NCBI GenBank assembly: GCA_029203165.1
Contig: CP119308.1
Location: forward strand, 310,001 to 374,000
Direction of reading: 5' to 3'
DNA length: 64,000 nucleotides
Source: Candidatus Microbacterium colombiense
Lineage (GTDB): Bacteria > Actinomycetota > Actinomycetes > Actinomycetales > Microbacteriaceae
How positions within the stretch are numbered: the stretch's first letter is position 1; each line of letters opens with the position of its first letter. A program made the position numbers and the translations under genes. This document shows positions 1 to 7,593 of this stretch, in pieces. The notes below the pieces were generated by a model. The model searched no databases and had not been told where the DNA came from. It saw only the letters and a program-made list of their open reading frames with translations.

Positions 1-48
1 CTCGATTCGGTATTTCCGTGAAACTCGGGTAAAGTTTCGGAGGTTGAC

Positions 49-122
49 GGGGCTATAGCTCAGGTGGTTAGAGCGCTTCACTGATAATGAAGAGGTCCCA
101 GGTTCAAGTCCTGGTAGCCCCA
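49..122 (+). tRNA. tRNA-Ile (GAT)
   Basis: This is a complete cloverleaf with a 7-bp acceptor stem (GGGGCTA with TAGCCCC), an anticodon loop reading CTGATAA (anticodon GAT), and a T-arm with GGTTCAAGTCC. The CCA end is not encoded. A possible -10 (TAAAGT, 30-35) lies 13 bases upstream. It is followed 26 bases later by tRNA-Ala. The pair is usually found near gyrA in Actinobacteria, which agrees with the origin-proximal genes further right. Confidence 0.97.
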
Positions 123-148
123 CACTTTCAATTCAATATTTCCCTCAC

Positions 149-221
149 GGGGCCTTAGCTCAGTTGGTAGAGCGCCTGCTTTGCAAGCAGGATGTCAGGA
201 GTTCGAATCTCCTAGGCTCCA
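149..221 (+). tRNA. tRNA-Ala (TGC), island integration site
   Basis: This is a complete tRNA with acceptor GGGGCCT pairing AGGCTCC (one G-T pair), anticodon loop TTTGCAA (anticodon TGC) and T-arm GAGTTCGAATC. CCA is not encoded. Its 3' 25 bases plus 18 bases of flank are repeated at 2342-2384. The 3' half of the working gene is therefore probably supplied by an integrated element that restored the tRNA on insertion. Confidence 0.97.
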
Positions 222-239
222 CACTGTGTTGAGACAGTT
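197..239 (+). repeat. attL-like direct repeat (tRNA-Ala 3' end)
   Basis: Forty-three bases from the tRNA-Ala T-arm into the flank recur in the same orientation at 2342-2384 with two mismatches (217/2362 and 235/2380). This is the footprint left by site-specific recombination into a tRNA 3' end. Confidence 0.85.
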
Positions 240-240
240 C

Positions 241-270
241 AGGAAGCCCCGCCTCGTGCGGGGCTTTCCT
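241..270 (+). terminator. Terminator after tRNA-Ile/tRNA-Ala
   Basis: An AAGCCCCGC / GCGGGGCTT stem with a 5-base loop is followed by TTCCT. It lies just inside the integrated segment, so it probably belongs to the element and replaces the host terminator now displaced to 2390-2419. Confidence 0.75.
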
Positions 271-603
271 GTTCTGTTGCCGCAGCTCTCGTCGCGGTGG
301 AATGTAGCTCGGGTAGGTGGCCGGATCGCGACCCGAGCGATAGTGATGCTAGTAACCCTGGGCAGTAGCGTCTCAAACGAGGGCGCCTGTCGTCGCATTT
401 GATCCCCGACCGGCAAGTCCTATCACCTCTTTCGGTGTCTATCGGACTGTGAGCTGCTTAGGCAGCGACTAGACGAGACGAGTAGACAGATACTCAGCTC
501 CGGGGCTTCGCAGCCCGGTTCGCGGTCTGAGTCCGACCTTCGCGCGCGACGCGGCGACACCGAGCAGTGTTCTGATGCGAGAATCGGTATGAAAGGAGGC
601 CAG
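271..603. other. Intergenic region at the left end of the island
   Basis: I see no convincing gene in these 333 bases; open frames on both strands lack ribosome sites and recognisable products. A short GC-rich hairpin (CCGGGGCT with AGCCCGG, about 500-519) could be a terminator or leader structure. The promoter of the rightward gene pair should lie here, but no clear -35/-10 pair stands out. Confidence 0.5.
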
Positions 604-1446
604 ATGGGCGACTCCGCTGGTTCATCCTCTGCAGAGGTGCGTTTCCTTGGCAACCTCAAAGCATCGAAAGTAGCTTCAGTGACGACGACTGCGACCCCAG
701 ACGTCGTTTGCCTGAGGCGTGTGACCTTCGTGGAACCTGATGGCATCGTTGCGTTGGCGGCGAGACTTCACTCCTGGTCCCGGGAGAATTCGGACCTATC
801 TGTGGTGGCACCCGAAGACTCTTCGATCGCCAACTACCTCGCGCGGGCCCATCTCAGCCATCTCCTCGATGAGATCGGCTCTGAGCACAACTTCCCCGTC
901 GTTAGAGAAAGGCATCTGGGAAGCAGCCTTGTGCCGCTCATGCGGGTCGAGAGCGTCGAGCAGGCTCAGGAGCTCGCGACCGCCGTTGTCGACTTTGCTG
1001 CGCGACACAACCCGGAAGCAGCTGACGCCCTGGGTGCGGCACTGTGCGAGGCGGGTGAGAACGTCGGATATCACTCGGGCCAGCAGTATGCCTTCGGGCT
1101 TGCGCAACACTATCCACGCCAGCAGCGGTTCAATTTTGCGTTGGGTGATGCGGGCCGGGGACTCCAATCATCGCTTGCTCATAAGGGAGCAACTGACGAT
1201 GCATCAGCGATCCGGCTCGCGTTGACGCCGGGCGTCTCAGCGACTAACGAGAAGGGGCGTGGGTACGGTCTCTCGTCGGTGGAGGAGCAGATCGTACTGG
1301 GGCTTGCCGGGAAGCTTTCGTTGCTGTCGGGTGAGGCCGTAGTCAACGCTCATCCGGTCACCGGCCGCGTTCATCAACGGATTGATGGCCGCTTCGATGG
1401 GACGCTGGTCTCTGGGACCTTCCGAGCGCCACCTGCGCGTAGATAG
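604..1446 (+). CDS. STAS-like / GHKL ATPase fusion protein (anti-sigma kinase-like)
   Basis: The 280-residue protein has two parts. Residues ~10-95 read like a STAS fold: a hydrophobic strand, then a VTFVEPDGIVAL-type segment and a helix that ends in YLARAHLSHLL. Residues ~130-280 form a GHKL/HATPase domain with an N-box (E149, N153, H157), a G1 box GDAGRG (181-186) and a G2 box GRGYGL (218-223). Such ATPases include the SpoIIAB/RsbW anti-sigma kinases. I chose the ATG at 604 over the in-frame ATG at 589 because AAAGGAGG sits five bases before it. The next gene, 77 bases downstream, is a small STAS-like protein, so the two may form a partner-switching pair. The target is unknown. Confidence 0.75.
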   Translation: MGDSAGSSSAEVRFLGNLKASKVASVTTTATPDVVCLRRVTFVEPDGIVALAARLHSWSRENSDLSVVAPEDSSIANYLARAHLSHLLDEIGSEHNFPVVRERHLGSSLVPLMRVESVEQAQELATAVVDFAARHNPEAADALGAALCEAGENVGYHSGQQYAFGLAQHYPRQQRFNFALGDAGRGLQSSLAHKGATDDASAIRLALTPGVSATNEKGRGYGLSSVEEQIVLGLAGKLSLLSGEAVVNAHPVTGRVHQRIDGRFDGTLVSGTFRAPPARR

Positions 1447-1523
1447 TCTTCGAACCTAGAAATGACCAGCGAACATGTAGGAATCCTTGATAGCGTGAGC
1501 GTAAGTATCGTAAGGAGTCGAGA

Positions 1524-1820
1524 ATGAACGCTGATATCACGCTTCCTCGCCTTGCTGGAACCCGGGCCGCCGCTGATGCGCTCGTGGACAGCGCTGATCT
1601 ACGCGGTGCGGATGAGGTAACGGTGTATGCCCGAGCTGTAGCGAGCGCTGCACAGTCGTTTGCTGACGAGTTTGTGCGCAGACTTGATAGTCGAGGGGTT
1701 CACCATGTGCGGCTGGTAGGTTCATCGCCGAGGCTGACGGACTACTTGGTTGCTTCATCGAAGAGGCTTGGCTCGATGACCGTGTCTACCTCCAAGGTCG
1801 ACGACCTCATCGAGCACTGA
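1524..1820 (+). CDS. Small STAS-like domain protein (DUF4325 type)
   Basis: A 98-residue soluble protein. The centre (about residues 35-52) carries the alternating Ser/Ala-Gln-x-Phe-Ala-Asp-Glu-Phe pattern seen in DUF4325 STAS-like proteins, followed by a strand and a C-terminal helix. AAGGAG lies before the ATG. It follows the GHKL ATPase gene on the same strand, and in known genomes this type of small protein often accompanies such ATPases. A role as the phosphorylatable or binding partner of the ATPase is inferred from the arrangement, not shown by the sequence. The family assignment is moderately sure. Confidence 0.65.
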   Translation: MNADITLPRLAGTRAAADALVDSADLRGADEVTVYARAVASAAQSFADEFVRRLDSRGVHHVRLVGSSPRLTDYLVASSKRLGSMTVSTSKVDDLIEH

Positions 1821-1823
1821 TGA

Positions 1824-2276
1824 CTACCTGGGGATTCCCTCGTTCAGCTTGCGGATGAGGGAATCAAATTTACCGTCCAGGTCGCTGACGCTCGTGTCTT
1901 CGTTGTGACCGGCGTATAGCTCTCCCGTTGCGACGAAGTCGCTCACGAGAGAATATGTGGCTGCGTCCCCGACAGCGGCGACTCGAGAGTGTACCGTCGA
2001 GGTGGCCTTGAATAGAGCACCGTCGGCTTCCTCGCTAGCGGTGGCAGTTGGACCGCCAACGATCCCGCCAAGTCGAAGATAGGTGGTATAGGCATCCCCA
2101 ACGGCGGTGAGAGCGCGATCTCGAACCTCTCGACGGAATCCTTTCGCGGCACGGCGGCCTTCGGCGAAGCTGTTGATACCGGCAGCTGCTGCCGAAGATC
2201 CCGCAACAGTGACGATGATCGCTCCAACAACCACCCAAATATCTCCGTCGAGCAGCTGCTCGATCAGATCCTCCAT
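1824..2276 (-). CDS. Island-borne single-pass membrane protein, unknown function
   Basis: The 150-residue protein has one hydrophobic segment near the N-terminus (about residues 13-35), then a basic stretch (GRRAAKGFRREVRDR) and a mainly helical soluble domain. I do not recognise the family. The frame stays open to 2369 and runs through the attR copy of the tRNA end, but the ATG at 2276 has a GGAGAGGG ribosome site and keeps the gene inside the island. It converges on the STAS-like gene with only three bases between stop codons. A membrane effector or sensor partner of the ATPase/STAS pair is possible but speculative. Confidence 0.6.
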   Translation of the reverse strand: MEDLIEQLLDGDIWVVVGAIIVTVAGSSAAAAGINSFAEGRRAAKGFRREVRDRALTAVGDAYTTYLRLGGIVGGPTATASEEADGALFKATSTVHSRVAAVGDAATYSLVSDFVATGELYAGHNEDTSVSDLDGKFDSLIRKLNEGIPR

Positions 2277-2341
2277 GAGGCGCCCTCTCCGTTGAACCGA
2301 TAGTAAACCAGCCAAGGGCTTTGCTGGTCCTTGGTAAGCGT

Positions 2342-2384
2342 AGGAGTTCGAATCTCCTAGGATCCACACTGTGTTGAGAAAGTT
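2342..2384 (+). repeat. attR-like direct repeat (displaced tRNA-Ala 3' end)
   Basis: This copy matches 197-239 at 41 of 43 positions. One difference (A at 2362, C in the intact gene) would break a G-C pair of the acceptor stem, so the copy is no longer under tRNA selection. It marks the right end of the island and is probably the original host 3' end. Confidence 0.85.
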
Positions 2385-2389
2385 TGATC

Positions 2390-2419
2390 AAGGCTTCGAG
2401 CATCGCTCGAAGCCTTTTT
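2390..2419 (+). terminator. Displaced host tRNA-Ala terminator
   Basis: A perfect 11-bp stem (AAGGCTTCGAG with CTCGAAGCCTT), a CATCG loop and a TTTTTC tail follow directly after attR. This is the expected position for the terminator that originally served the tRNA operon before insertion. Confidence 0.8.
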
Positions 2420-2444
2420 CTTTGTCTCGATCTGCCGAAGACGA

Positions 2445-2480
2445 GTCATCCACAGGTGTTAACAACCCTGTTAACAACTC
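2445..2480 (+). repeat. 36-bp DnaA-box-bearing repeat, copy A
   Basis: It contains TCATCCACA (2446-2454, one base from the DnaA box TTATCCACA) and two TGTTAACAAC decamers (2457-2466 and 2469-2478). The whole 36 bases match the reverse complement of 21355-21390 at 30 of 36 positions. A DnaA-binding role is inferred. Confidence 0.6.
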
Positions 2481-2486
2481 CGCGGA

Positions 2487-2867
2487 TCACGGGGCGAACG
2501 TCATCCAGGTGTGTGCGATGACGCCGATCACGAGGATGACGAGTGCGATCACGTCGGTGATGACCACCTGTCGGATCTTGGCATTGACTCCTCCGGCCGC
2601 GCCGGCGAGAGCGAGAAACGACACCACGCTGAGGAAACCGGCGATGAAGGCGATCGTCCGGACCTCGGGTACGAACGCGGCGTAGACCAGTAACGCACCG
2701 AGCATCCCGAACAGCACCGCTCGGTGACGCATCAGGATCTCGAGATTCTTCTCATCGATCGGAACGCCGTACAGACGGGTCAGGGCGGCGGAGCCGCGGA
2801 TTCCGGTCAGCGGAAGAAGGTGGATGCCACCCACGATCGCCAGTGCCGCCGAGACGAGAAACTCCAT
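2487..2867 (-). CDS. Small four-helix membrane protein
   Basis: This 126-residue protein is almost entirely hydrophobic, with four predicted membrane segments (about residues 3-22, 46-66, 70-90 and 100-122) and a conserved-looking RHRAVLFGMLGALLVY stretch. Related actinobacterial proteins are, as I recall, sometimes labelled phosphopantetheine adenylyltransferase, but no nucleotidyltransferase motif is visible and I regard that label as spurious. The start at 2867 has GGAGG at a suitable distance; the longer open frame to 3125 is not needed. It is divergent from the gene at 3070. Confidence 0.75.
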   Translation of the reverse strand: MEFLVSAALAIVGGIHLLPLTGIRGSAALTRLYGVPIDEKNLEILMRHRAVLFGMLGALLVYAAFVPEVRTIAFIAGFLSVVSFLALAGAAGGVNAKIRQVVITDVIALVILVIGVIAHTWMTFAP

Positions 2868-3069
2868 CGGGATCCTCCAACGTGGATGTCCATGGTCGAC
2901 CGAATGGCCACACCCTCCCTCACTGAAGTGGATCACCGGCCGGTGGGCTACCCCGAGAACGGGGGGAAAGTCATATCCCGGAGGGAATCGGCGCGTGCCA
3001 TGTTCCTGCGTGTGCCCGTATCCCGCAGCACTCTTGCGTGCCGCGAAGCGCCCATGATCTGCTGGCAGC

Positions 3070-3675
3070 ATGAACTTCTTCCCGCCAGACCCGGAGATCA
3101 CCGAGCCCGAGGAGAGCGAGAGCAACTCGCCCCGGTGGTGGAGCAGTCCTCAGGATGAGCTGCCCGCACTCCTCCCCGTCTCGGAGACTCTGGCGGTGAC
3201 CGATCATCTCGCCATCGCTTTGGTGGTCGTCGCGGTCTACAGCGACGGCGTGGAGTTGCGGGTGGATCGTCGCCTTCGCCGGAACGGGATGCCGCTGACG
3301 GAGTGGAACGAGCTGTGCGCGACATTCCTGGAGTACCTCCCCTTCTCGGGCCCCTCGGGGCAGGCCGGTCGGCTCCGGTACGGAATGGTGCTCGGCAACG
3401 GTGACAAGCTGCTGGCCGACTCGCCGTACTCCGATGTCGGCGATCCGATGGCCGAGCCGCAGGGGCACGTTCTGCACAGCCAGCAGCAGGGCGGTGGAGG
3501 CGGAGGGAGCTCCTACGCCGGCAGTGATCACCTGTGGCTGTGGCCGGCGCCCCCGGCGGGGCCGATCGAGCTCGTGGTGCAGTGGCCGGCCCTCGGCGTC
3601 GAGGAGACCCGTATCGTGCTCGACGGCTCGGCGATGCGTGAGCTCACCGAGCGGGCGAAGCCGTACTGGCCCTGA
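3070..3675 (+). CDS. Conserved hypothetical protein
   Basis: The 201-residue soluble protein has an acidic, proline-rich N-terminus (residues 1-35), a hydrophobic strand-rich core (VAVYSDGVELRV), a glycine-rich linker (about 139-145) and a C-terminal region ending ERAKPYWP. There are no membrane segments and no catalytic motif that I recognise. It resembles uncharacterised proteins common in Actinobacteria. It is convergent with the regulator at 3701-4528, with 25 bases between stops, and divergent from the membrane protein at 2487-2867. Confidence 0.7.
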   Translation: MNFFPPDPEITEPEESESNSPRWWSSPQDELPALLPVSETLAVTDHLAIALVVVAVYSDGVELRVDRRLRRNGMPLTEWNELCATFLEYLPFSGPSGQAGRLRYGMVLGNGDKLLADSPYSDVGDPMAEPQGHVLHSQQQGGGGGGSSYAGSDHLWLWPAPPAGPIELVVQWPALGVEETRIVLDGSAMRELTERAKPYWP

Positions 3676-3700
3676 CGCGCAGGCAGATGGCGCCCGACAC

Positions 3701-4528
3701 TCAGCGTCCGCGGCGCCCGAAGCGCTCGCGGGTCGCATCGTCGGGCGTGTAGACGACGAGTTGGATGTCGGTCTGATCCGACGGGCGCAACTGGTGGTGC
3801 TCGAAGACCAGCCGGCCGAGTTCGGGATGCTGGAACACGCGCTCCCGTGACTGGAAGCCGCGGATGTCGTGACTCTCCCATCGTTCACGGAACTCCGGGC
3901 TGGCCTCGATCAGCCGTGACACCAGGTCGCGGTAGCGGGGGTCACCCAGGCGCGGGCCGGCTTCGGCGCGGAACTCGGCGAGGAATCGGCGGCTGGTGAC
4001 ATCCCAGTCGTCGAGCAGGGAGCGCACGTACGGATCGGTGAAGATCAGCCACAGCAGGTTGCGCTGCTCCGGCGGGGTCTGTGCCACGTTCGGATACAGC
4101 GCTTCATAGGCCGCGTTCCAGCCGGCGACGCCCCAGTCGGGGGCCAGGGCGTAGGCGGGGTGCTCGTCGAGCGCGTCGAGGAACCGTTGCACGTGCGCCG
4201 GTGCCGTCTCGACGGCCTCTCCTCCGCCGGGTCGTGCCGCAGCGAATCCCGCCAGGCGCAGCACATAGTCGTGCTCGGTGATCGTGAGGTGCAGCGTGGT
4301 GGCGACGGCATCCAGCACCTGCCGTGAGGGATTGATGCCGCGCCCCTGCTCGAGCCAGGTGTACCAGGTGACGCTCACGCCCGACAGATACGAGATCTCC
4401 TCGCGGCGGAGCCCCACCGTGCGGCCGCGTCCGGCCGGGGGCAGCCCGAAGTCGGCGCGGTCGAGATGCTCGCGACGGGCGCGCAGGAAGGCCCCGAGTT
4501 CCTTCCGCTGCTGTTCGTCGCTGGCCAT
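3701..4528 (-). CDS. XRE-family regulator with MmyB-type ligand domain
   Basis: The 275-residue protein has an N-terminal helix-turn-helix (about residues 5-75) with the LRREEISYLSGVSVTWYTWLE pattern typical of this family. A C-terminal MmyB-like ligand-binding domain follows (about 95-265: DEHPAYALAPDWGVAGWN, then NLLWLIFTDP). The ATG at 4528 is preferred because translation upstream of it is low-complexity and unconserved. Two CTAGTG direct repeats (4539-4544 and 4554-4559) lie just upstream and may be its operator. It is divergent from the broken ilvD; regulators of this type often control a neighbouring short-chain dehydrogenase or oxidoreductase, and none is adjacent here. Confidence 0.88.
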   Translation of the reverse strand: MASDEQQRKELGAFLRARREHLDRADFGLPPAGRGRTVGLRREEISYLSGVSVTWYTWLEQGRGINPSRQVLDAVATTLHLTITEHDYVLRLAGFAAARPGGGEAVETAPAHVQRFLDALDEHPAYALAPDWGVAGWNAAYEALYPNVAQTPPEQRNLLWLIFTDPYVRSLLDDWDVTSRRFLAEFRAEAGPRLGDPRYRDLVSRLIEASPEFRERWESHDIRGFQSRERVFQHPELGRLVFEHHQLRPSDQTDIQLVVYTPDDATRERFGRRGR

Positions 4529-4605
4529 GCGTACAAACCTAGTGCTCCCACTACTAGTGTCAGCGCCGTCTTCCGGATCACCGCGCGCGAGGGCAGGGTG
4601 GAACA

Positions 4606-6516
4606 ATGCCCACCCCCCTTCGCTCCCGTACCGTCACGCACGGCCGCAACGCCGCAGGAGCCCGTGCCCTGTTCCGCGCCGCCGGCGTCAACCCCGCCGA
4701 CTTCGGCAAGCCGATGATCGCCGTCGCGAACAGCTTCACCGAGTTCGTCCCCGGTCACACCCACCTGCAGCCGGTCGGGCGCATCGTCTCCGACGCGATC
4801 TCCGCCGCCGGCGGCATCCCGCGCGAGTTCAACACGATCGCGGTCGACGACGGCATCGCGATGGGCCACGGCGGCATGCTGTACTCGCTGCCCTCGCGCG
4901 ACCTGATCGCCGACTCGGTCGAGTACATGGTCAACGCGCATCAGGCCGACGCGCTCGTCTGCATCTCGAACTGCGACAAGATCACCCCGGGCATGCTCAT
5001 GGCCGCCCTGCGCCTGAACATCCCGACGGTCTTCGTGTCGGGCGGACCGATGGAGGCCGGACGAGCCACCCTCGTCGACGGCACGGTGCGCACCCTCGAC
5101 CTGGTCGACGCGATCTCCGAGGCCGCGAACGACACCGTGTCGGATGCCGACATGAAGCGCATCGAGGAGAACGCCTGCCCGACCTGCGGCTCCTGCTCCG
5201 GGCATGTTCACCGCGAACTCGATGAACTGCCTCGCCGAGGCGCTCGGCCTCGCGCTGCCCGGCAACGGCTCGGTGCTCGCCACCCACACCGCCCGCCGCG
5301 CCCTGTACGAGAAGGCCGGCGAGCTCGCGGTCGAGATCACCAAGCGCTTCTACTACGACGACGACACCTCCGTGCTGCCGCGCGAGCGTCGCCAGCTCCG
5401 CCGCGCTTCGAGAACGCCATGGCGCTCGACATCGCGATGGGCGGCTCCACCAACACGATCCTGCACCTGCTCGCCGCGGCGCACGAGGCCGGCGTCAGCT
5501 TCGGCCTCGACGAGATCGACGCCGTCTCGCGCCGCGTGCCCGTGCCTCGCGAAGGTCGCTCCCAACCCGGCATACGGCCGCATGTACTACATGGAGGACG
5601 TGCACCGCGCCGGTGGCATCCCCGCGCTGCTCGGCGAGCTGCGCCGCGGCGGCCTGCTCGACGAGAACGTGCAGCACCGTCCACGCCACGTCGCTCGGCG
5701 CGTGGCTCGACGACTGGGACGTCCGCGGCGGCAAGGCGACGACGAGGCCGCGAGACTCTGGCACGCTGCTCCCGGCGGCGTGCGCTCCTCGACCGCGTTC
5801 TCGCAGTCGGAGCGCTGGGCGCGCCTCGACGACGGATGCCGCGACCGGCTGCATCCGCGACGTCGAGCACGCCTACTCGGTCGACGGCGGCCTCGGCGTG
5901 CTGCGCGGCAACCTCGCCGTCGACGGCGCCGTGGTGAAGACGGCGGGCGTCGACCCGTCGATCCTGGTCGTTCTCCGGCCCCGCCGTGGTGTGCGAGTCG
6001 CAGGAGGAGGCGGTCGCGAAGATCCTCGGCAAGAAGGTGCGCCAGGGCGACGTCGTGGTGATCCGCTACGAGGGGCCCAAGGGCGGCCCGGGCATGCAGG
6101 AGATGCTGCACCCGACCTCGTTCCTCAAGGGCCGCGGGCTCGGCAAGGTGTGCGCGCTGATCACCGACGGCCGCTTCTCGGGCGGCACCTCGGGTCTCTC
6201 GATCGGCCACGTCTCGCCCGAGGCGGCGGCCGGCGGCGTGATCGCGCTGGTCGAGGACGGCGACATCATCGACATCGACATCCCCTCGCGCGGCATGAGC
6301 CTGCGGGTCGACGATGCGGTGCTCGCGGAGCGTCGCGCACGCCTTCTGGATGCCGGTGGCTACCGCCCCGTGGATCGCACCCGCCCCGTGTCGCTGGCGC
6401 TGCGCGCCTACGCCGCCATGGCAACCTCGGCCGACCGCGGTGCGGTGCGCGACGTCGAGGCTGTCGAGCGCGCACTGCGGGAGCAGGAGCAGCGGAGCGC
6501 CGCCGCCCTGGTCTGA
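4606..6516 (+). pseudogene. ilvD: Dihydroxy-acid dehydratase, frameshifted
   Basis: The enzyme converts 2,3-dihydroxy acids to 2-keto acids in valine, leucine and isoleucine synthesis using an Fe-S cluster. Cluster motifs CISNCDKITPG and CPTCGSCSG and the C-terminal GDVVVIRYEGPKGGPGMQEM block are all present, and both ends are in the same frame. Reading the family sequence requires about eight single-base corrections between 5200 and 5970: extra bases near 5200, 5384, 5405, 5540, 5673, 5830 and 5970, and a missing base near 5740. The net change is +6, so the frame is restored. As written no full-length protein is made. Because conservation between the indels is intact, either sequencing error or very recent decay is possible. 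Confidence 0.9.
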
Positions 6517-6570
6517 CGCGGCATCCATCGCTCCCCTGTTGCAGAAACGGCAAACGAGGTGGATGCCGCG
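6517..6570 (+). terminator. Inverted repeat after ilvD
   Basis: CGCGGCATCCA (6517-6527) pairs perfectly with TGGATGCCGCG (6560-6570) across a 32-base loop, starting one base after the ilvD stop. It has no T tract, so it may be a weak terminator or an mRNA-stabilising structure. Confidence 0.45.
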
Positions 6571-6631
6571 ACCTGCCGGGATCCATCATGGAGGTCGCCC
6601 GCGCACCGTGCGTGGGCGAGAAGGAGCCATC

Positions 6632-6667
6632 ATGACCGACCCCTCACCCCTCACGAGCATCCGATGA
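6632..6667 (+). CDS. Eleven-codon leader ORF (MTDPSPLTSIR)
   Basis: An ATG preceded by GAGAAGGAG opens an 11-codon frame whose TGA (6665-6667) overlaps the ATG of the next gene (6664) as ATGA. The next gene has no ribosome site of its own, so translation of this mini-ORF may deliver ribosomes to it. It may equally be a chance frame whose good ribosome site is used by an upstream start. Confidence 0.4.
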   Translation: MTDPSPLTSIR

Positions 6668-7593
6668 AGGCACTGCTGCTCGGGGCGCGCGGCGCCGTCG
6701 GTACCGTGATCCGCCGGGAACTCGAGAACGGCGGGCATGAGGTGACGTCGGCCAGCCGCGCCGCGTCCGACGGGGTCCGCCTCGATCTGCGCGGCGACCT
6801 CAGCTCGCTGCCCGCGCTCGCCGCAGCCCACGACGTCGTGATCAACGCGTCCGGCATCGAGCGCGTCGAACTCGCCGTCGCCGTCGCGCCCACCCCGTTC
6901 GTCGACATCTCCGCGACCGGCGCCTATCTCGAGGCTGTGCGCGAGGCGGCATCCGGACCCGTCGTCCTGGGCGCCGGCCTCGCACCGGGGCTGACCACGG
7001 TGCTCGCCTCTGCGATCGAGAGCCGACCCGGTGACGAGATCGACGTGCTCGTGATGCTCGGAAGCGGCGAACAGCACGGACCGGCCGCGGTCGCCTGGAC
7101 CGCCGGACTCGTGGGCACCGATCTGCACCGGCCTCCGGAGGGCGCTACCGTGCGCAATCTCCGTTCGAGCCTGCGCGCGGAGGGCCCGGACGGCCGCACC
7201 CGCCGGTACCTGCGAGCGGACTTCCCTGACCACATCCTGCTGGCTCCGACCGGCTCGCCGACCATCCGGTCCTACCTGACGCTCGGCTCGGCGGCGATGA
7301 CGGCATCCCTCGCGCTGATCGGTCGACTGCCTGCGCTCCGGGGCGTCCTCGGGATCGCCCCGCACCTCGGCAGCGACGAGTGGCACGTCGTGGCGCGCAA
7401 TCGCCGCACCGGCGAGCGTCAGCAGGCGGCGGGAACCGGCCAATCCGAGGCCACCGGCCGGCTGACCGCGCTCGCCGCTCTTCGCATCGCCGGATCGATG
7501 CAGGGTGCGGTCACGATGGCCGATCTGGTCTCGGTCGACGAGGCCGTGTCGGCGCTCAACCCACAGACGCGGCTGTCGACCGCCGGGAGATGA
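6664..7593 (+). CDS. Saccharopine dehydrogenase-like Rossmann protein
   Basis: The 309-residue protein starts with a nucleotide-binding strand and glycine turn (MKALLLGARGAVGTVI, residues 1-16), continues with a strand-helix pattern up to about residue 115 (VVLGAGLAPGLTTV), and has a C-terminal half typical of saccharopine-dehydrogenase-like NAD(P) proteins (LRADFPDHILLAP). Substrate cannot be told. The ATG at 6664 overlaps the stop of an 11-codon leader. The 3' end overlaps the convergent LacI gene by 38 bases. Confidence 0.75.
   Translation: MKALLLGARGAVGTVIRRELENGGHEVTSASRAASDGVRLDLRGDLSSLPALAAAHDVVINASGIERVELAVAVAPTPFVDISATGAYLEAVREAASGPVVLGAGLAPGLTTVLASAIESRPGDEIDVLVMLGSGEQHGPAAVAWTAGLVGTDLHRPPEGATVRNLRSSLRAEGPDGRTRRYLRADFPDHILLAPTGSPTIRSYLTLGSAAMTASLALIGRLPALRGVLGIAPHLGSDEWHVVARNRRTGERQQAAGTGQSEATGRLTALAALRIAGSMQGAVTMADLVSVDEAVSALNPQTRLSTAGR

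Larger units (their letters stand above)
197..2384. mobile_element. Integrase-less genomic island in tRNA-Ala
   Basis: About 2.1 kb is bounded by 43-bp direct repeats, one being the 3' end of the intact tRNA-Ala. It holds three genes of visibly lower GC than the ~70% GC surroundings, and it almost lacks the GGATGC/GCATCC hexamer that is common elsewhere in the window. No integrase, recombinase, transposase or replication gene is visible. It is either a remnant of a larger element or a minimal cargo unit moved by an integrase acting in trans. Boundaries rest on the repeats and the cargo role is inference. Confidence 0.8.

Noticed and set aside
423..746. Leftward gene at the left end of the island
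   Set aside because: Overlaps the start of the ATPase gene, has no ribosome site and no recognisable product.
4539..4559. CTAGTG direct repeats as a firm MmyB-regulator operator
   Set aside because: Two hexamers only, direct rather than inverted; mentioned with the regulator but not supported enough for its own entry.
5195..5975. Programmed frameshift or intein in ilvD
   Set aside because: Eight separate single-base changes at ordinary GC-rich sites, without slippery sequence, stem-loop or splicing motifs.
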